64,000 nt of DNA from Cercozoa sp. M6MM (lineage: Eukaryota > Endomyxa: Ascetosporea): assembly GCA_040357565.1 (NCBI GenBank), contig JBDODJ010000007.1; one strand, written 5' to 3'. Below, in pieces: positions 1-12,830 of the stretch (position 1 is the stretch's first letter; every line of letters starts with the position of its first letter). Below the pieces are notes generated by a model, which saw only the letters and a program-made list of their open reading frames with translations, did not search any database and was not told the origin of the DNA. Both the position numbers and the translations under genes were made by a program.

Positions 1-92
<92 letters not shown>
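1..92. repeat. (GT)n microsatellite at left edge
   Basis: Uninterrupted GT dinucleotide run. It lies in an intron of the minus-strand giant gene: on that strand an exon ends near position 100 and is followed by a GTAC donor and then (AC)n. Confidence 0.97.
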
Positions 93-94
<2 letters not shown>

Positions 95-3000
95 CACCAT
101 GCAGCGCCACTGCGGCAGTAGCTTGTCGCGGTGCAGCATGCTGACGTGAGTTGGCGGCGGCAGTGTCCATTGCAGGCGCGGCACCGACACGTGTCCAGAG
201 CCCACGTGCCCAGTGGAATCAGAGGACCCAGCGGCAGTGCCCACGTGCCCAGTGCTGAGGTGCAGCACACGTGCGACAGCGAGGGAGAGGTGCCAGTGCG
301 AGGCGGCGCGGCCACTGCCGCAGCCGTGTTCCTCCTCGTCGCCGCCGCAGTCGCCGTCGCCGGCGTCGTCAAAAGCGGCGTCGCCGTGCTCGGCGTACGC
401 CAGGCGCAGCAGGCGCGACAGCAGGCACGACGTGCGCACGCGGTGCTCATGCGACAGGAAGGGCGTCCAGTAGGTCAGTGCCTCCAGGGCGAACTCGCGC
501 TGCAGGTTGCACGCGCCCTCGGCCAGCGGCAGCAGCGTGTCGGCCACACGGGCCACCTGCGCGACGGTGAAGTCGCCGGCGTGCAGCGGCGCCGTCGACT
601 CAAAGGTCAGGTCGCGCACGTGGCACGCCACCTCGTGGTCCACCGGCGACAACGACGACGACGACTCCTCGCTGCCGAACACGTGGACGCGCACGTCGCC
701 GGTGGCGTCGTCATGCGCCACAATGACGCCCTTGTCCTTGTCGTCGCCCACCAGGACGGGTGCGCCATGCGAGGCCACAGGAACCCAGCCGCCCAACACG
801 GCGGCGGCCACCAGACCCTCCTCGTTCTCTGTGTCTTCCTTGTAGTCTCCCGTTTGGTCTTCCTTCTGGTCTTCCTTCGGGTCTTCCTTGTGGTCGCTTG
901 GACTGCGCGATTCGGCAGGACACAGTGCGGCCAGCAGCAGCGACCGCCAGTCTGACGTGTTCAGCATGGCACGCAGCACGGCCACGTACTCGCTCGCAAC
1001 GCTTAGCGACGGCTGCTTTGCCTGGTATCAGGGGGTATCAAGGAGTAACAGGAGGGACTGAGCGGGTCGGCAACATGAGGGTGTAGATGGGCTAGTTGAC
1101 AAAGGTACCGGTGGTGCCGGTTGTGGGGACAGTCCGGCCATCTCGCTGTTGCTGCCGACCTGCGCACGTGCACCAATCAGTCCAAGAAGCAAGTATGGTC
1201 ACCTGCGTAGGTGTCAGTTGGCACGTGGTACCATGCAGTTGACGGTGTGAACCGAGGCCAGTGTCAGAGTCATGCGCGACACAGTCTCGTTCTCCGAGAG
1301 ACGCAGCGCGCGCAGCGCGGCCAGTGCCACCGACGGTGCGGCACACGACAGCAGCAGACACACGCCGTGCTGCTCCACGTCCGCGCGGAGACGCTGTTGC
1401 CACGTGCGTTGCCACCTGTGACCACACACACACACACGCACACAGTGTCATAGCGACCACACACACACATACATCCACAAGCGACCACACAGAGTGACTA
1501 TAGAGACCACACACACACACACACAGCAACACAAAAGGTTCGTTGTTACTTGGGCACAGCAGCGTCGGCTTCCATCGCCTTCACCAGGTCGCCCTCCAGC
1601 GGCAGGTATCCGCGCGGACGGTGCCGAATGTGTGCCGCCGAAAGCACCACCTGTGCCTGCTGGCCTCTGTGTCACATCGTTGGGTAGGGGCAAGGGAGGG
1701 GTCGACAGGCAGAGGGGACAGAGAATGTAGGGTAGGGGTAGAGAGGGTGTAGGGTAGAGAGATACCGAGACACACTGACGCAGGGTGCGAGACCACGCGC
1801 GCGAGCCTCGGTCGCGGCCGTTTCGGACAGCACCACGGGCTCGTCCACAAGGGTGCCGTTGCGGTACCACGACAGACGAACGCCGCCGTCGCCATCGCAC
1901 ATGTCGACGGCGCAGCCGATGCGATCACCCACCTGCATGAGAGTGTAAAGTGCACAGCGACCAGCCCAGTGACCACCTCAGCGACCACACCAGTCATCCC
2001 AGCGATCACTCTGATCGATCATTAGTCCACGTAGTACCTGCCAACGACGCACAGGCGGGCCGCGTCGTAGCTGTGCGCGCTGCTGCAGCAACTGACGGCG
2101 CCCGAAGCGCCGACGGAACAGACCGCTGTTGCGCTCGGCCTCGTCGTGACTCCGACTGCGCAGGAGTTCCAGAGGGTTAGGGTAGGATTAGGGTCAGGGA
2201 TAGGGTAGGGTAGGCATAGGTAGGGTAGGGATACGGGTAGGGTAGGGATACGAGGACAGGGATAAAGGTAGGGTAGGGATAGGGGTAGGGACAGGCGTAG
2301 GACAGGCAAGTTTAGGGATACCTCTGGCCATTGCTGCCGTCGTCGTCGCAACGCGCGTAGGCGCGCGACGAGGAGCCGTGCCACAGGAGGCCGCGGAAGC
2401 CGTCATAGCCCCAGGAGTGCTCGTCGTCGCCGCAGCCGTTGCCGGATTCGTTGGGCGAGAAGCGCCGCGGCAGACAGAAGCCGAGCTGCAGCAGTCCGTC
2501 GCTCTCCAGCAGCACCTCATAGTAGAAGCGTCCGTGTCGTGCCGACACGTTGGCCACTACAGCAAGGTAATTAGGACTGACCGACATCCGCGCGGAGGGA
2601 TTGCTACCAATGGACGGGAAGTTGTTGTGTGCCTGCACACGTGTGCCGTCCTTGGGCAGGCTGTCGCCGGCGCCGATGCCGACGCAGAGGGCATGTCCCG
2701 TGCGCACCTGCAGCTGCACCGTCGCCTCGCTCGGGAAGGCGCGGACCTCTTGGTCGCTGGAGGACTGGCGGGTGCCTTCGTCGGAGGCCTGGAGCGAGCC
2801 TTCATTATTGGAGGCCTCGTTGGAAGCCTCGCTGCTGTCGCGACTGCTGCTGTCGTCTGCCGGCTGGTCCTCCTGTCTGTCGGGCGTGTAGACACGCCAC
2901 TGTTCCACCGGCAGGTCGGTGCCTTTGTACAGGTCATCCTGTCCAAATGTACCGCATAACCGACCATGGACAGAACACAGGACCATGTGAGACACAGAAA

Positions 3001-6000
3001 GGGTACGGCGGAGTCCTCCTCGACTTCTTCTGGCTCCTGCAGTAGGTCACCAAGCGTCTGCACGACGGCAGCCAGCGTCGCCTCGTCCACTGCCGGTGTG
3101 CGGTGCGGCAGCTCCTCGTTGGTGTGCCACACGATGTGGCACTCACCGTCCGAGGCACATGCGTCCATCCTACCAGGTGCAAACGGGAGCGTAAAGGGCA
3201 AGGAGTAATGGCGGGCATATGGATTGGGGGGGGGGTGATGGGGTATACGGGTAGGATTAATGGAAGTTATGAGAACAATTGGGCACCGATGCTGCGGCAC
3301 AACGGCCGTGCCGCTCTCCTCGTCGCTTGCGTCGGCGCGCAGCAGCGCCAGGATCTCGCGCAGACGCGACACCAGGTCCGTCACAAAAGCTTGGCCACCG
3401 GTGTCCTCCAACTGCTCCGGTGTCTGCGCACGATGATTTATCTGTACTACTATACGTATAATTGGAGGAAGCAAGTACCACGGAAGTGACGAGAGCACGC
3501 AGCACACGCAGTGCGGTGGAACGCATGTCGGCACGTGGCACCGACGGTTTCTCCTGCGGTCGGTCACCTCCCTTGGCCTGACTGGTGGCAGTCTGACTGG
3601 TCTGACTGGTGGCAGTCTGACTGGTCTGACTGGTGGCCGGTGTGCCGGTCGGCGTGTGCCACGAGAGTGCCGCCAGGTCACTGGTGAGGTGCAGCAGTTC
3701 CACACGCCGGCGCAGCGGCACTCGGCGCAGATCCTGCAGCAGCAGCAGCGGCAGCAGCGCCGGTCGCAGCGGCACCAGCGGCAGCAGGCGACGCAACACG
3801 GCGTCCGCGCTGCCGGTACGCCCACTGGCCATGCCTTCCAGCGTGAACTTCTTAAGCGTCGTCAGTGTGGCCTCCTCCTGCACACGGGAGGTAAGGCTAG
3901 AAGCATGGGCAGGCCGTAACAAACACAGAAGGTACAGTGGCACGCGAGAACTCCTCGGTGCGCTGTTTGACGCGCGGCGGTAGTTGTCGCACCCTCTGTG
4001 GCTACACATACGCACAGTCCAAACGGACTCACAAAGACATTTGTACAGACGGTGTACCCGTACAGACGGCCGCACAGGTTGCTCAACGTCGACACCCGAC
4101 ATGTCCTTGACATCGGCTTCCTTCGACACGGCACTAAGCGGCGTGTCGTCGTCGTTGCCGTAGTTCAGCAGCTCCTGCATTTCAGACAGGGTGCATACAG
4201 AATGTACAGGGGGGGTAAGCTGCAAAGGGACCAAAGCTACCACGCCGTCGGTATCGGCGTACACGGCGATGCGACGCAACTCGGCACCATCGCTGTCCAC
4301 CTCGACATCAGGAGCGCCCAGTGCCACCGACAGAGCGCGCATCAGCGCCTGAACCACCTTGACTGCACACAAACACCCGCGCGGATACCCAGAGACATGC
4401 AGTAAAGATTAACAGACACACCGTCCTTAACGCGGAAGAGCACGAGCGACTGCACCAGGCGCAGGCGCAGCACCGGCAGCGACGGGCAGGCACGCCGCAG
4501 TAGACCGCACAGAGTGCGCAACAGGAGACGTTGCGTCACACGCACACTCCGTGCCTGCCAACAAGGTTGTTGAACACAGCAGTAGAGTGGGAGGCAGTAG
4601 CCAGTGGCTGGGACAATACCAGACAACCGTCACCGGCAGGCTGCCAAGCCCAGGCGGCCTGTCGCTCAGGAGTCAGCGCGTCAAGCAGCACAAACACCGT
4701 GCTGCCACAGCGCGCGCGACGCAGACACTGCCGCAGCGTGTCCAGCGAGCGCTGTTGCTCGCGCAGCATCTGCGTTGTGCAGAGGGTAGCAGGGCAGGTA
4801 GGATGGGGGAGGTAAAAAGTAACGGGTAAAGAGGCAGAGATACGGCCGCTCGGTCGCGCGCGCGGCGCAGGATCTGATCGGCCGTCTTGCCCGAAGTGAC
4901 GAGCGACATCAGCGAGGTCACACCGTCAGTGTCACCGTCGGTATCAGTGCCACTGTTGTGGTGTTGATCCTCGCTGTCGCCCTGCTCGCTGGCGTCATCG
5001 TCACTGGCCTCTGCAACCTCTGCACGGGACACATCGGGTCAGGCGGTGTGCGGTGTGTGTGTGTGTGTGTGTGTGTGTGTGACATGTGTGTATGGTACCG
5101 TTGCGACGGTGCGAGTGCCGGTGTCCACCGTGCTGATGCCAGCGTCGCATCTGCGCCATCCACGTGCGCAGGTCGTCCACGTCGGCGTCGTCCTGCGTGC
5201 GCTGTCGCTGCAGGCCGCCGCTGCGTGCGCCAGTCTCGGGCGTCGACAGGGCGCGTGTCAGCCTCGGTGCCTCTTCGTCGCTGTCGTCTTCATCTAAAGT
5301 ACCAGACATGGGATATAGTGTGCAGAGACAAGACATGGCGGGGAGATGGCATGGCATGGCAAGTAGGCGGTATGTCGAGTGTACCATTGAAGGAGAAGGC
5401 AGCGGCACGCGGCAGGTCGGAGGAGATGCGTGCCTCGTGCGCTGGCCGGAAGAGCAGCAGCGCCTCGGCCAGCGAGGATACGTGCCTCGCGGCCTCCAGG
5501 TAGGCGCTATCCTCCTGCTGTTCCGTCTGCTGCTGCTGCTCGCGCTGTCGCTGCACCAGGTGCTGCTGCAGCGAGAGCAGCGTGTGCGGCACGTCGTCCG
5601 CGCGGAAGGGCACGCCGCACAGGAGACAGACGCGGCGCAGCTGCGCCAGGTGGCGCGCGTCGTCGCCCAGCAATTGCGCGCGCAGCTCATCCACCGAGGG
5701 CACAGCGTCGGCGCGCAGCCACTCCTGCACCGAGCGCTGCAGCTGCACGCGCCGCATCATGAAGCCCTGCGTCTGCTTGGCCGCACGGGCAGCACGCAGC
5801 GCCTGCTGCTTCCACGCTGGATCACTGCACATGCCATGTGTGTGTGTGTATGTGTGTGTGTGTGTGTATGTGTGTGTGTGTGCATGTGTGTGTGCGTGTA
5901 TGTGTGTGTGTGTGTGTCGTATACTCCTGGGCTAGAGCGAGTGCCGTATACCTGGAGGGCACGATGCCCAGTAGCCACACAGAGGCGGCGAACACCTTGA

Positions 6001-8979
6001 GCGTCGCCGTCTGCCAGGCCTCTTGCTCGTGCGCCGGGCGGCGTCGCAGCATCATGCTGATCGGTCCCTCGGGTGCCTCGGCATAGGCAGCGTGCAGCAG
6101 GCCGCGCCGCTCCTGCAGCAGTTCGCGCAGCAGTTCGCGCAGACTGCGCAGTCGACTGTCCACGTTGGTCGACGTGCCTTCCAGTCGGTTCAGCACGTGC
6201 TCGGCACGCACCTCGTCACTCAGCAGTCTGTCATCATCCACAGTGGTCACAGTGGTCACAGTGGTCACTCATGTGGTCAGTGTTTGATGACAAGCTACCC
6301 GCGTCGCAGGAAGTGCCGCTCACGGTCGGACAGCTGGTGCACGCGCAGCAGCGAGGCGACGGTGTGCGCCACCGAGAGCTGTGCGTTGAGTGCCGAGTGC
6401 ACGTGCCAGTGGAACACGCCCGAGACGGTGCACTTGAAGCCCCAGCGACTGAGCAAGCCAGGAGCGATCAACTGGCACGTGTGCCAAAGCAGGGGAGGGG
6501 ATGGAAGAGGGGGACAAGCTACTGAGGTTCCTCATCGCGTGCACGCGAGCGAGCGTTAAAGACGAACTGCACCGAGTCACCTCGCACGGCGAGCGTGCGC
6601 GGGAAGTCGTGTCCGCCGCCAATATGCATCAGCACGGCCGAGTCGCCGTCGGGCCCGCTGGGACCGCCGTTGATGGCGAGGACGTCCTCGTGCGACTGCA
6701 GCTGCGACTGCGCGTCGAAGTGGATCAACAGCGCACGTGCGCCAGGCACGCGAATGCGCCGGTTAAGGGCTGGCGTGCCGCCTGTGTATGGCTACACAAC
6801 AGACCGCGGTACATAGGCAGGTATAACTGTACACTCGGTCAGGAGAAAAGGGTACATGCGGTGTCTCCACGACGGCGCACTTGCGCGACTCGCGCATGAC
6901 GGCGCGCAGCTGTCGTCGGTCGGACTTGCGTAGCGTGGGGTCGCGCAGGTCGCCCATCTCGCCGGCCAGGCGGCGCAGTAGTGCGGCACACGCCCGCAGC
7001 ACACTGGTCTCGATGTCGCCACGTGCCTCACTGGTGGTGGTGGCGTCCGAGTCGACCGTGGTATCGCCACCATCAGCAGTATCACGAGTGGTATCACCAG
7101 TGGTACCACGAGTGGTATCACCGGTGCAAGGCACGTCACGTGGCACGGTGTCACGCGGCAGTGCTGCAACGGCGGCCATCAGCACCGGCACCGCTCGCAA
7201 CGCAGCCGTGTGCTGCGCTAGTATCGTGTCCGACGGCAGTGCGCACAGGCGTCGCACCAGTCGAGTCATGTCGGCGGAACTGCGCGCCTGCAGCGCCAGA
7301 CGCGACAGCAGCTGCGCCACTGGTTCCGAATCGGCACTCTGCGGTGCCTGTAGCACCGACGTCAACGTACCCTGCGGAACACGCACCAAGAGGTTAATAA
7401 CAATGGGTGTGGTGTTGGGTGCAGGGTAGGGTGTATGAGTATAGGGCTATATGTCTATAGAGATATGGGATAAATGACGAGGGAGAAGACGTTACCGAAC
7501 GCGACACAAAGAGCGACCAGAGTTGTTCGGACGACAGTGTCTCCAGCAGGTACGGCAGGTGCGGCAGCTGCACCGTCTTTGCGGCTGGCAGCAGCGACTG
7601 CAACTGCGGCAAATGAATGGCCATGCGCCTTAGCAGCGCCATGTCCTATCACACGGGTAAGGAGGTCGGGTAGGATAGGTAGGACAGAGTAGTAGAGGTA
7701 GAAGGTAGGATAGGAGATCGGATAGGTGGCTACCAAGTTGGCAAGGCCGTCATCTCGCTGCAGCAGGATCAGCACGTGCAGTTCCAGCAAGCACGATACG
7801 TACCTGTGTCAAGACAACAGTCTCTTGCACAAGAGAGAAAGAGCAGAGGTGAAGAATACCGTCGCACGGCAGGCGAGGCCACACCGCTGTCCAGCAGGGC
7901 CACGGCGGAAGCCAGTGTCGTCTCGGTCAAGTGCAGTGCCAACGGGTAGGCACCGGTACCTGGCGCTAGCGGCGACACCTGCAGCTTCTCCGCCTGCTCG
8001 ACCCAGCGACGCCGGCGGTTGATGGCACGTCGCAGACCTCGTCGCTTCTGTCGGTCCTGCACAAGCCGCACGCACGTACAACCACTGAGTGGCCATGACA
8101 TCAACAGTCGGGGATGTAGCTTACCTCAATGTATCCAAGACGCTGCACCATGCGTTGCAGCGACTGCTGCAGCACGCCGAACGCATCCTCCACGTGCTCG
8201 ATGTCCTCGAGACACAGACGAGTCTGCAGCGACTGCGCCAACACGCGTGCCAGAGCCGCTGCCGAGTCGTCGTTGGTCTCGGTTTCGGCTTCCACCTCCT
8301 GACCCACCAGGTGCAGGGTCTCCACTCGGCATGCCACAAACTCCGCACCTACCGATTAAAGGTAGTGCTAGTGACAGTGGCAAGAGAACCAAGTCGTACC
8401 CATGTTGAGCCAGAGCGTGTCGCCCTCGCGTGCGCAGCACGAGGCACCACGACTCCACCAGCCCTCGGTACAGCGCACTTGCTCCTTGGCATTGGCATCG
8501 CCCGCGCGGTCAGGCAGCACGAGTTCCTCGTAGTTGGTTTCGCCCAGTGTGACGGCCCAAGTCGTGCCTGTCGCAAGAGACATATCGATAGGGTATACAC
8601 ACACAGAGAGATCGTTAGGAACGGATGACACACCATCAAAATGAGCCAGACGGACTGGAGTCACCGGGCGCGACAGCGAGCCCAAGGAGCGGCGCGACAC
8701 CAGCGGAGCGTAGCCGTACTGCTGCTCATCCGGCAGCGCGTCGTGCGCCGCCAGCACGCGCGACATGCCGGGCCGCTCACCCGGGATTCCTGTACCACCA
8801 AGGTGGTATTATCAGGGTTGAGTACCTATTAGTCAAGGTGGCTACAAGTGTACCGGACAGATCGACGTGGATACTCTGATCGAGTCCCTGTCCGAAAGGA
8901 GCCACACGGTGCTGCTGCGCCGCCAGCGACGAGTTGCCGTAGGTGCCGTCCTGTCGCTCCCTGAGTGAAATGTCAGTCG

Positions 8980-9013
<34 letters not shown>

Positions 9014-9146
9014 ACAGGGCACTGATACAAGGCAGGATGGGTCAGGGCGTCCACTGCGAGAGCGACGTCGCTGTGCGCATCCATGGCCACCTCAAGGCAG
9101 GTCGCGAAGCAGTGCAGTCCACCCTGTCCATTTGCACGCACGTGCC

Positions 9147-9227
<81 letters not shown>

Positions 9228-11004
9228 TCACACACACGGTATCGACGCACCGTCAGTTGCTGCACGGTGAGGGCCACGTGCGCCAGTTGCGTGGCCGACT
9301 GCTTGCTGCGCACCGACGCTTCCTGGGCAATAGTGTCAGCACTGACTAAGAGCGGTCAGAAGATAACCAAAAGGAAAAAGTACAACAACGCCCTCGATGT
9401 AGTCGTGCATGCGAAGCAAGCGTTTCTCCCGTCGACGCACGAGTCGCTCGGGGTCGAACTCGTATACGACGACGTGGTGATCGAACTCGGTCTGACTGGT
9501 GTCATTGTGCAGCACAACTTCGTCGGCCTCGCCTTCGATGCAGCTGCGGGGCAGGGATGGAAGCAATGGGTCACATGAGAAAACCCACTATAACGGCAGG
9601 TCGTACACGAGGTAGAGACGGCCGCCGTGCGAAGTCAGCGTGCCACCAAGAGCAAGAGGCGCGCGATTGACGGAGAAGACGCCGAGTTGCACACTCGGCA
9701 GCTGCTGCAGCGTCGCTGCATCCAGCACAAGCAGACGGTCCATGCGGCTGCACAAGCACACCATAGTCACAGTCACACCGTCAGTCACTCCGTCAGTCAG
9801 ATGATCCAAAATTACAACGTGCAGTACCGTGTCAGACTCAGGTAGAGCTTGCCGCGGCAGTAGGTGACATTGTGAGGCACCATCGGCAGTCGTAGTCGAT
9901 CGTAAACGTGACCGGCTTGTGTGCCCTCGGTGCCGGTGCCGATCTTGAGTAGCCACGACTGCGAGCATGCGCAGTAGAGGTAGCCCTCGGCCACGGCAAA
10001 GTCGCGGACCTAGATAAACTCGATATACACATTGCGTGTGACGTACACACGGTGACAGGCAGGAGGGCCATGCAGGAGGATACCGAGAGGGTGCCGAGCA
10101 GCGCAGTGTCTGTGGGAAAGCTGCCATCGATATCGCCGTGCTGCAGCGCGGGTACATGCACCACGCGCGGGTGCAGTACGTGTCGCAACGGCACGTGCGT
10201 CAGCGGCTGCTCTCGCGAAAGTGCACGTGCCAAGTCGAACGCCGCTGACGGCATCGACACTGTCTGGTGCAGCAGCAACTGGTGTAGAACAGTTGGCGCC
10301 AGTTTGACGTCCTGGGTGACGGCCAGCAGCGCCAGCAGCTGCTGCAGAGTCGTGCTGACACTGTCACTGGTAGTGTCATTCAGTGCAGCCACCAGCTCCT
10401 GCAGCACCGCGTCGATCACATCGCTGTGCGCGCACGTCTTGGCCTTGTCCAGCGACGCGTCACCCTGCTGCAGTTGGACACACAGAGCGCGCAACTGCTC
10501 CTTGGAGGGAGGCGTCATCTTTGAGAGCTGCTCCACCAGGTAGGCCTCGTGCTCGCCTGTACAATATATACCACATCAGACCCCACACATACACACATGC
10601 TTACATCTAGTAGAAGTACCAGAGCCATCATGTGCCTCATCAATAACAGTTTCTGCAATCGGCTCCGTCTCCTTCAGGAGAGCGATGCGTGCCTCCTGCA
10701 CTCGAGCGAGCTGCGAGGAGCGAGCATCGTACCGCCACGCTCTAGCAAGTCAGACAGGCACACCCTTCACACACAGGCAGACACAGGGAGGTGACAAGCG
10801 GTACTTTTCGGTTAGTCGCGATGTGAGCGTGCGGAGTCGCGACTCCTGCAGTGGCTGGGCGCACAGCACGTCAAGCTCGTCGTCCTGCACCTCGCGCGCC
10901 GGCTCGCCAGCACGCACGGGCGGGCTCACCTGCGCCTCCAGCAATGCATCATTCGGCGAAGTCGCGCCCAGCGCCTGCGCGGCCTGAAGCGCCAGGTCGC
11001 GCAT
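1..11004 (-). CDS. Giant SPRY and CUB-like domain protein, HECTD4/ZZEF1-like (3' part beyond left edge)
   Basis: One long multi-exon gene read from an ATG at 11004 leftwards past position 1. The N-terminal third (11.0-10.1 kb) is helical. Near 9.96-9.60 kb there are propeller-like strands including KIGTGTEGTQAGHVY and RLLVLDAATL. At 6.75-6.30 kb is a CUB-like module (FDAQSQ, then RGDSVQFVFNA, then across an intron WGFKCTVSG), a signature known from HECTD4, ZZEF1 and related giant proteins. At 2.78-1.80 kb is a SPRY domain (GRFYYEVLLESDGLLQLGF, HSWGYDGFRG, then VGDRIGCAVDM) interrupted by a basic insertion near 2.17-2.03 kb. Helical, acidic sequence continues to position 100. By family analogy it may be a ubiquitin-ligase-type scaffold, but any HECT or ZZ domain would lie outside the window, so enzymatic function is not shown. 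Exons carry low-complexity repeats (GDTT, SQTAT, KEDQ). Most introns are 60-150 bp. Family assignment is tentative; a coding gene here is very likely. Confidence 0.7.
2173..2315. repeat. Telomere-like TAGGG-rich intronic tract
   Basis: Degenerate array of GGGTA, TTAGGG and GATAGGG units on the plus strand. It fills the intron between the two halves of the SPRY domain of the minus-strand giant gene. A weaker version is at 1680-1765. Confidence 0.8.
5053..5081. repeat. (GT)n microsatellite
   Basis: GT run in an intron of the minus-strand giant gene. Confidence 0.95.
5836..5917. repeat. Imperfect (GT)n microsatellite
   Basis: GT run with interspersed TATG and TGCG variants, in an intron of the minus-strand giant gene. 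Confidence 0.95.
8980..9236. repeat. (AC)n at 8980-9012 and compound (CT)n(CA)n at 9149-9236
   Basis: Two microsatellites in successive introns of the giant gene. The second is a 32-bp CT run that changes directly into a CA run of about 55 bp. The exon between them is normal coding sequence. Confidence 0.95.
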
Positions 11005-11308
11005 CTGCAGCACGAACAGAAACACACGTAGAAACCGTTTGGTCGAAATGAATATCGCTGGAGAACAAGATACAGCAATTTTCCAAGAACGACGTCAAAA
11101 CCACGTTTTCCTGGCCAAATCTGTGCACTGACAGATGTATCACTTGCACCAGAGCTCACGTGGTGATGTGTAGGTCTAATCGAGCAGGGTCGAAAGCCAG
11201 CAGTATCAAGCGCCCCTTTAACGCATCAAGTCAAACAACTTTGCGCCAACAGAGCCGCTGTGAAGATTCAAGTCACACGAACAGTGTGGTATCTGTACTT
11301 GAAGAACA
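11005..11308. promoter_or_regulatory. Divergent intergenic/promoter region
   Basis: About 300 bp between the minus-strand start codon at 11004 and the plus-strand start codon at 11309. It probably holds both promoters. No clear TATA box and no other gene seen. Confidence 0.45.
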
Positions 11309-12799
11309 ATGAGCGAGGAGTTACGCTTTCTCGAGGTGCATGTTTTGCCTCGCTGTGCATTTGTTGAGAGTGCTCGTTGTTTCACTCATTTTTTAGGACC
11401 TGTCGCGACACGTGCAAGAAGACGCAGGTCTCGAAGAGATCGCCACCTTGCTGGAGAAGGTGCCATAAACACTGACACTGCGTTATCGAAATGTAACATT
11501 GAATTAAATGTCTGCTTGTAGTACAATGCACTGCGGAACGGCGCGCTCTTTTTTGACCTGTGTCAGAGGTAGAATGAGGCACTATGTATACATGCACTAC
11601 GATATAATGGCTTGGCGCAGAATAGTAGAGGAAGGTGACGATGCCGTTCTCTTGCAGCAGCTGCAGAAACTCTGTGTGCAGGTACCCCCCCCCCACGTGC
11701 AAGTATCCCGACGCGTCTGACCCTTGCAGGTGAGAGACACCGGCACGCTGCTGACGGGTCGTTCTACGACGAGCGGTGACGTAATGCTACGATTCGTGCT
11801 GCAGTTTGCGCCGTTGTTGTTGCTGCTGTCGTTGCATCGTACTCCTCTCTCTCCATTGCATCTCACCGTGCTTGTGACCTTTCCCATTTGGAACAGGAGG
11901 TGTGGCCGGACAGGCACGTGTGACATCGCAGACCACATTGCGTGCACTGGCGGTACCTCTCTGCTTCTTTTGTCTGTCTGGCTGTTACAGCGCAAGTTTA
12001 GGGAGCGGCCGCCGTAGCACAGGTAGCTCTTCACTTGCGTACCTTGGTGCCAAGAAGCATGATGAAAAGTAGGAAGCTCAACTCGCTGATGTCGAGGCTC
12101 GTGCACACGACATTGATGGTGCTGCTGTCTTTGTTGTATTCTTCTTTTGCGTAAATGTGTTCGTGTGTGTGTGTGTGTCATAGAGCTGCGTGCCGAGGTT
12201 ACCAGTGGCGCCAGTGTGCGTACCAAGCGACTGCTGTACCCATTGCCTCCTGCGACTGTGTAGCACGGTTTCTACGAATGCTGTACAGTGCCACCGATGA
12301 ACTGTTTCCTGTCGTCCAGGACCCGAAGGTGCATGGTCTGTGCTCTCAAATTACCTTGGCTTATGATGCTCCTGCAGGCCCCCTTGCGATCGTCTTCATT
12401 CCATGTCCGTCCCGCACGGGACAACTTGTACGCCGTTCTCACTCTGTTCTTACCTCGTGCTACCCTCTCTTGTTGTATTCACAGGGTGCCTCCATCGGCG
12501 CTCGAGGAGGCCGCCGAGCAGCTGCGCTCGCCAGCCACGCGGCATGCCGACGAGCGCGACCGCATGGTGTCCTCTTGGACGCGTCTGCGTCTGTCCAAAC
12601 ACCTGCACAACAGCGTACCCTCCCCATGCCTTGGCCGACTCGACTAGTTTCTTCGATGCCTGTGCTCAAACTGCAGGAGGCAGAGCTGCGACTATGCGCC
12701 GGTGTGACACTTCGCTTGTGCACACTGTTCGCGCGTGCACTGCCGCCACATGCTGCTACCTTGCTGGCCGGTATCTTTGTTTCTGCGTGCATACATATA

Positions 12800-12830
<31 letters not shown>

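Noticed and set aside
131..955. Long plus-strand ORF rich in Arg/Ala/Val
   Set aside because: It is the antisense shadow of GC-rich exons of the minus-strand giant gene; no domain and atypical composition.
5822..6268. ORFs of repeated His-Thr or Cys-Val
   Set aside because: Translation of (CA)n/(GT)n microsatellites; the same holds for similar ORFs near 9.1, 25.5, 28.1, 36.1, 38.7, 42.2, 43.3, 61.8 and 63.8 kb.
6240..6290. GTGGTCACA short tandem repeat as a regulatory array
   Set aside because: Only three units, inside an intron of the giant gene; too little to support a binding array.
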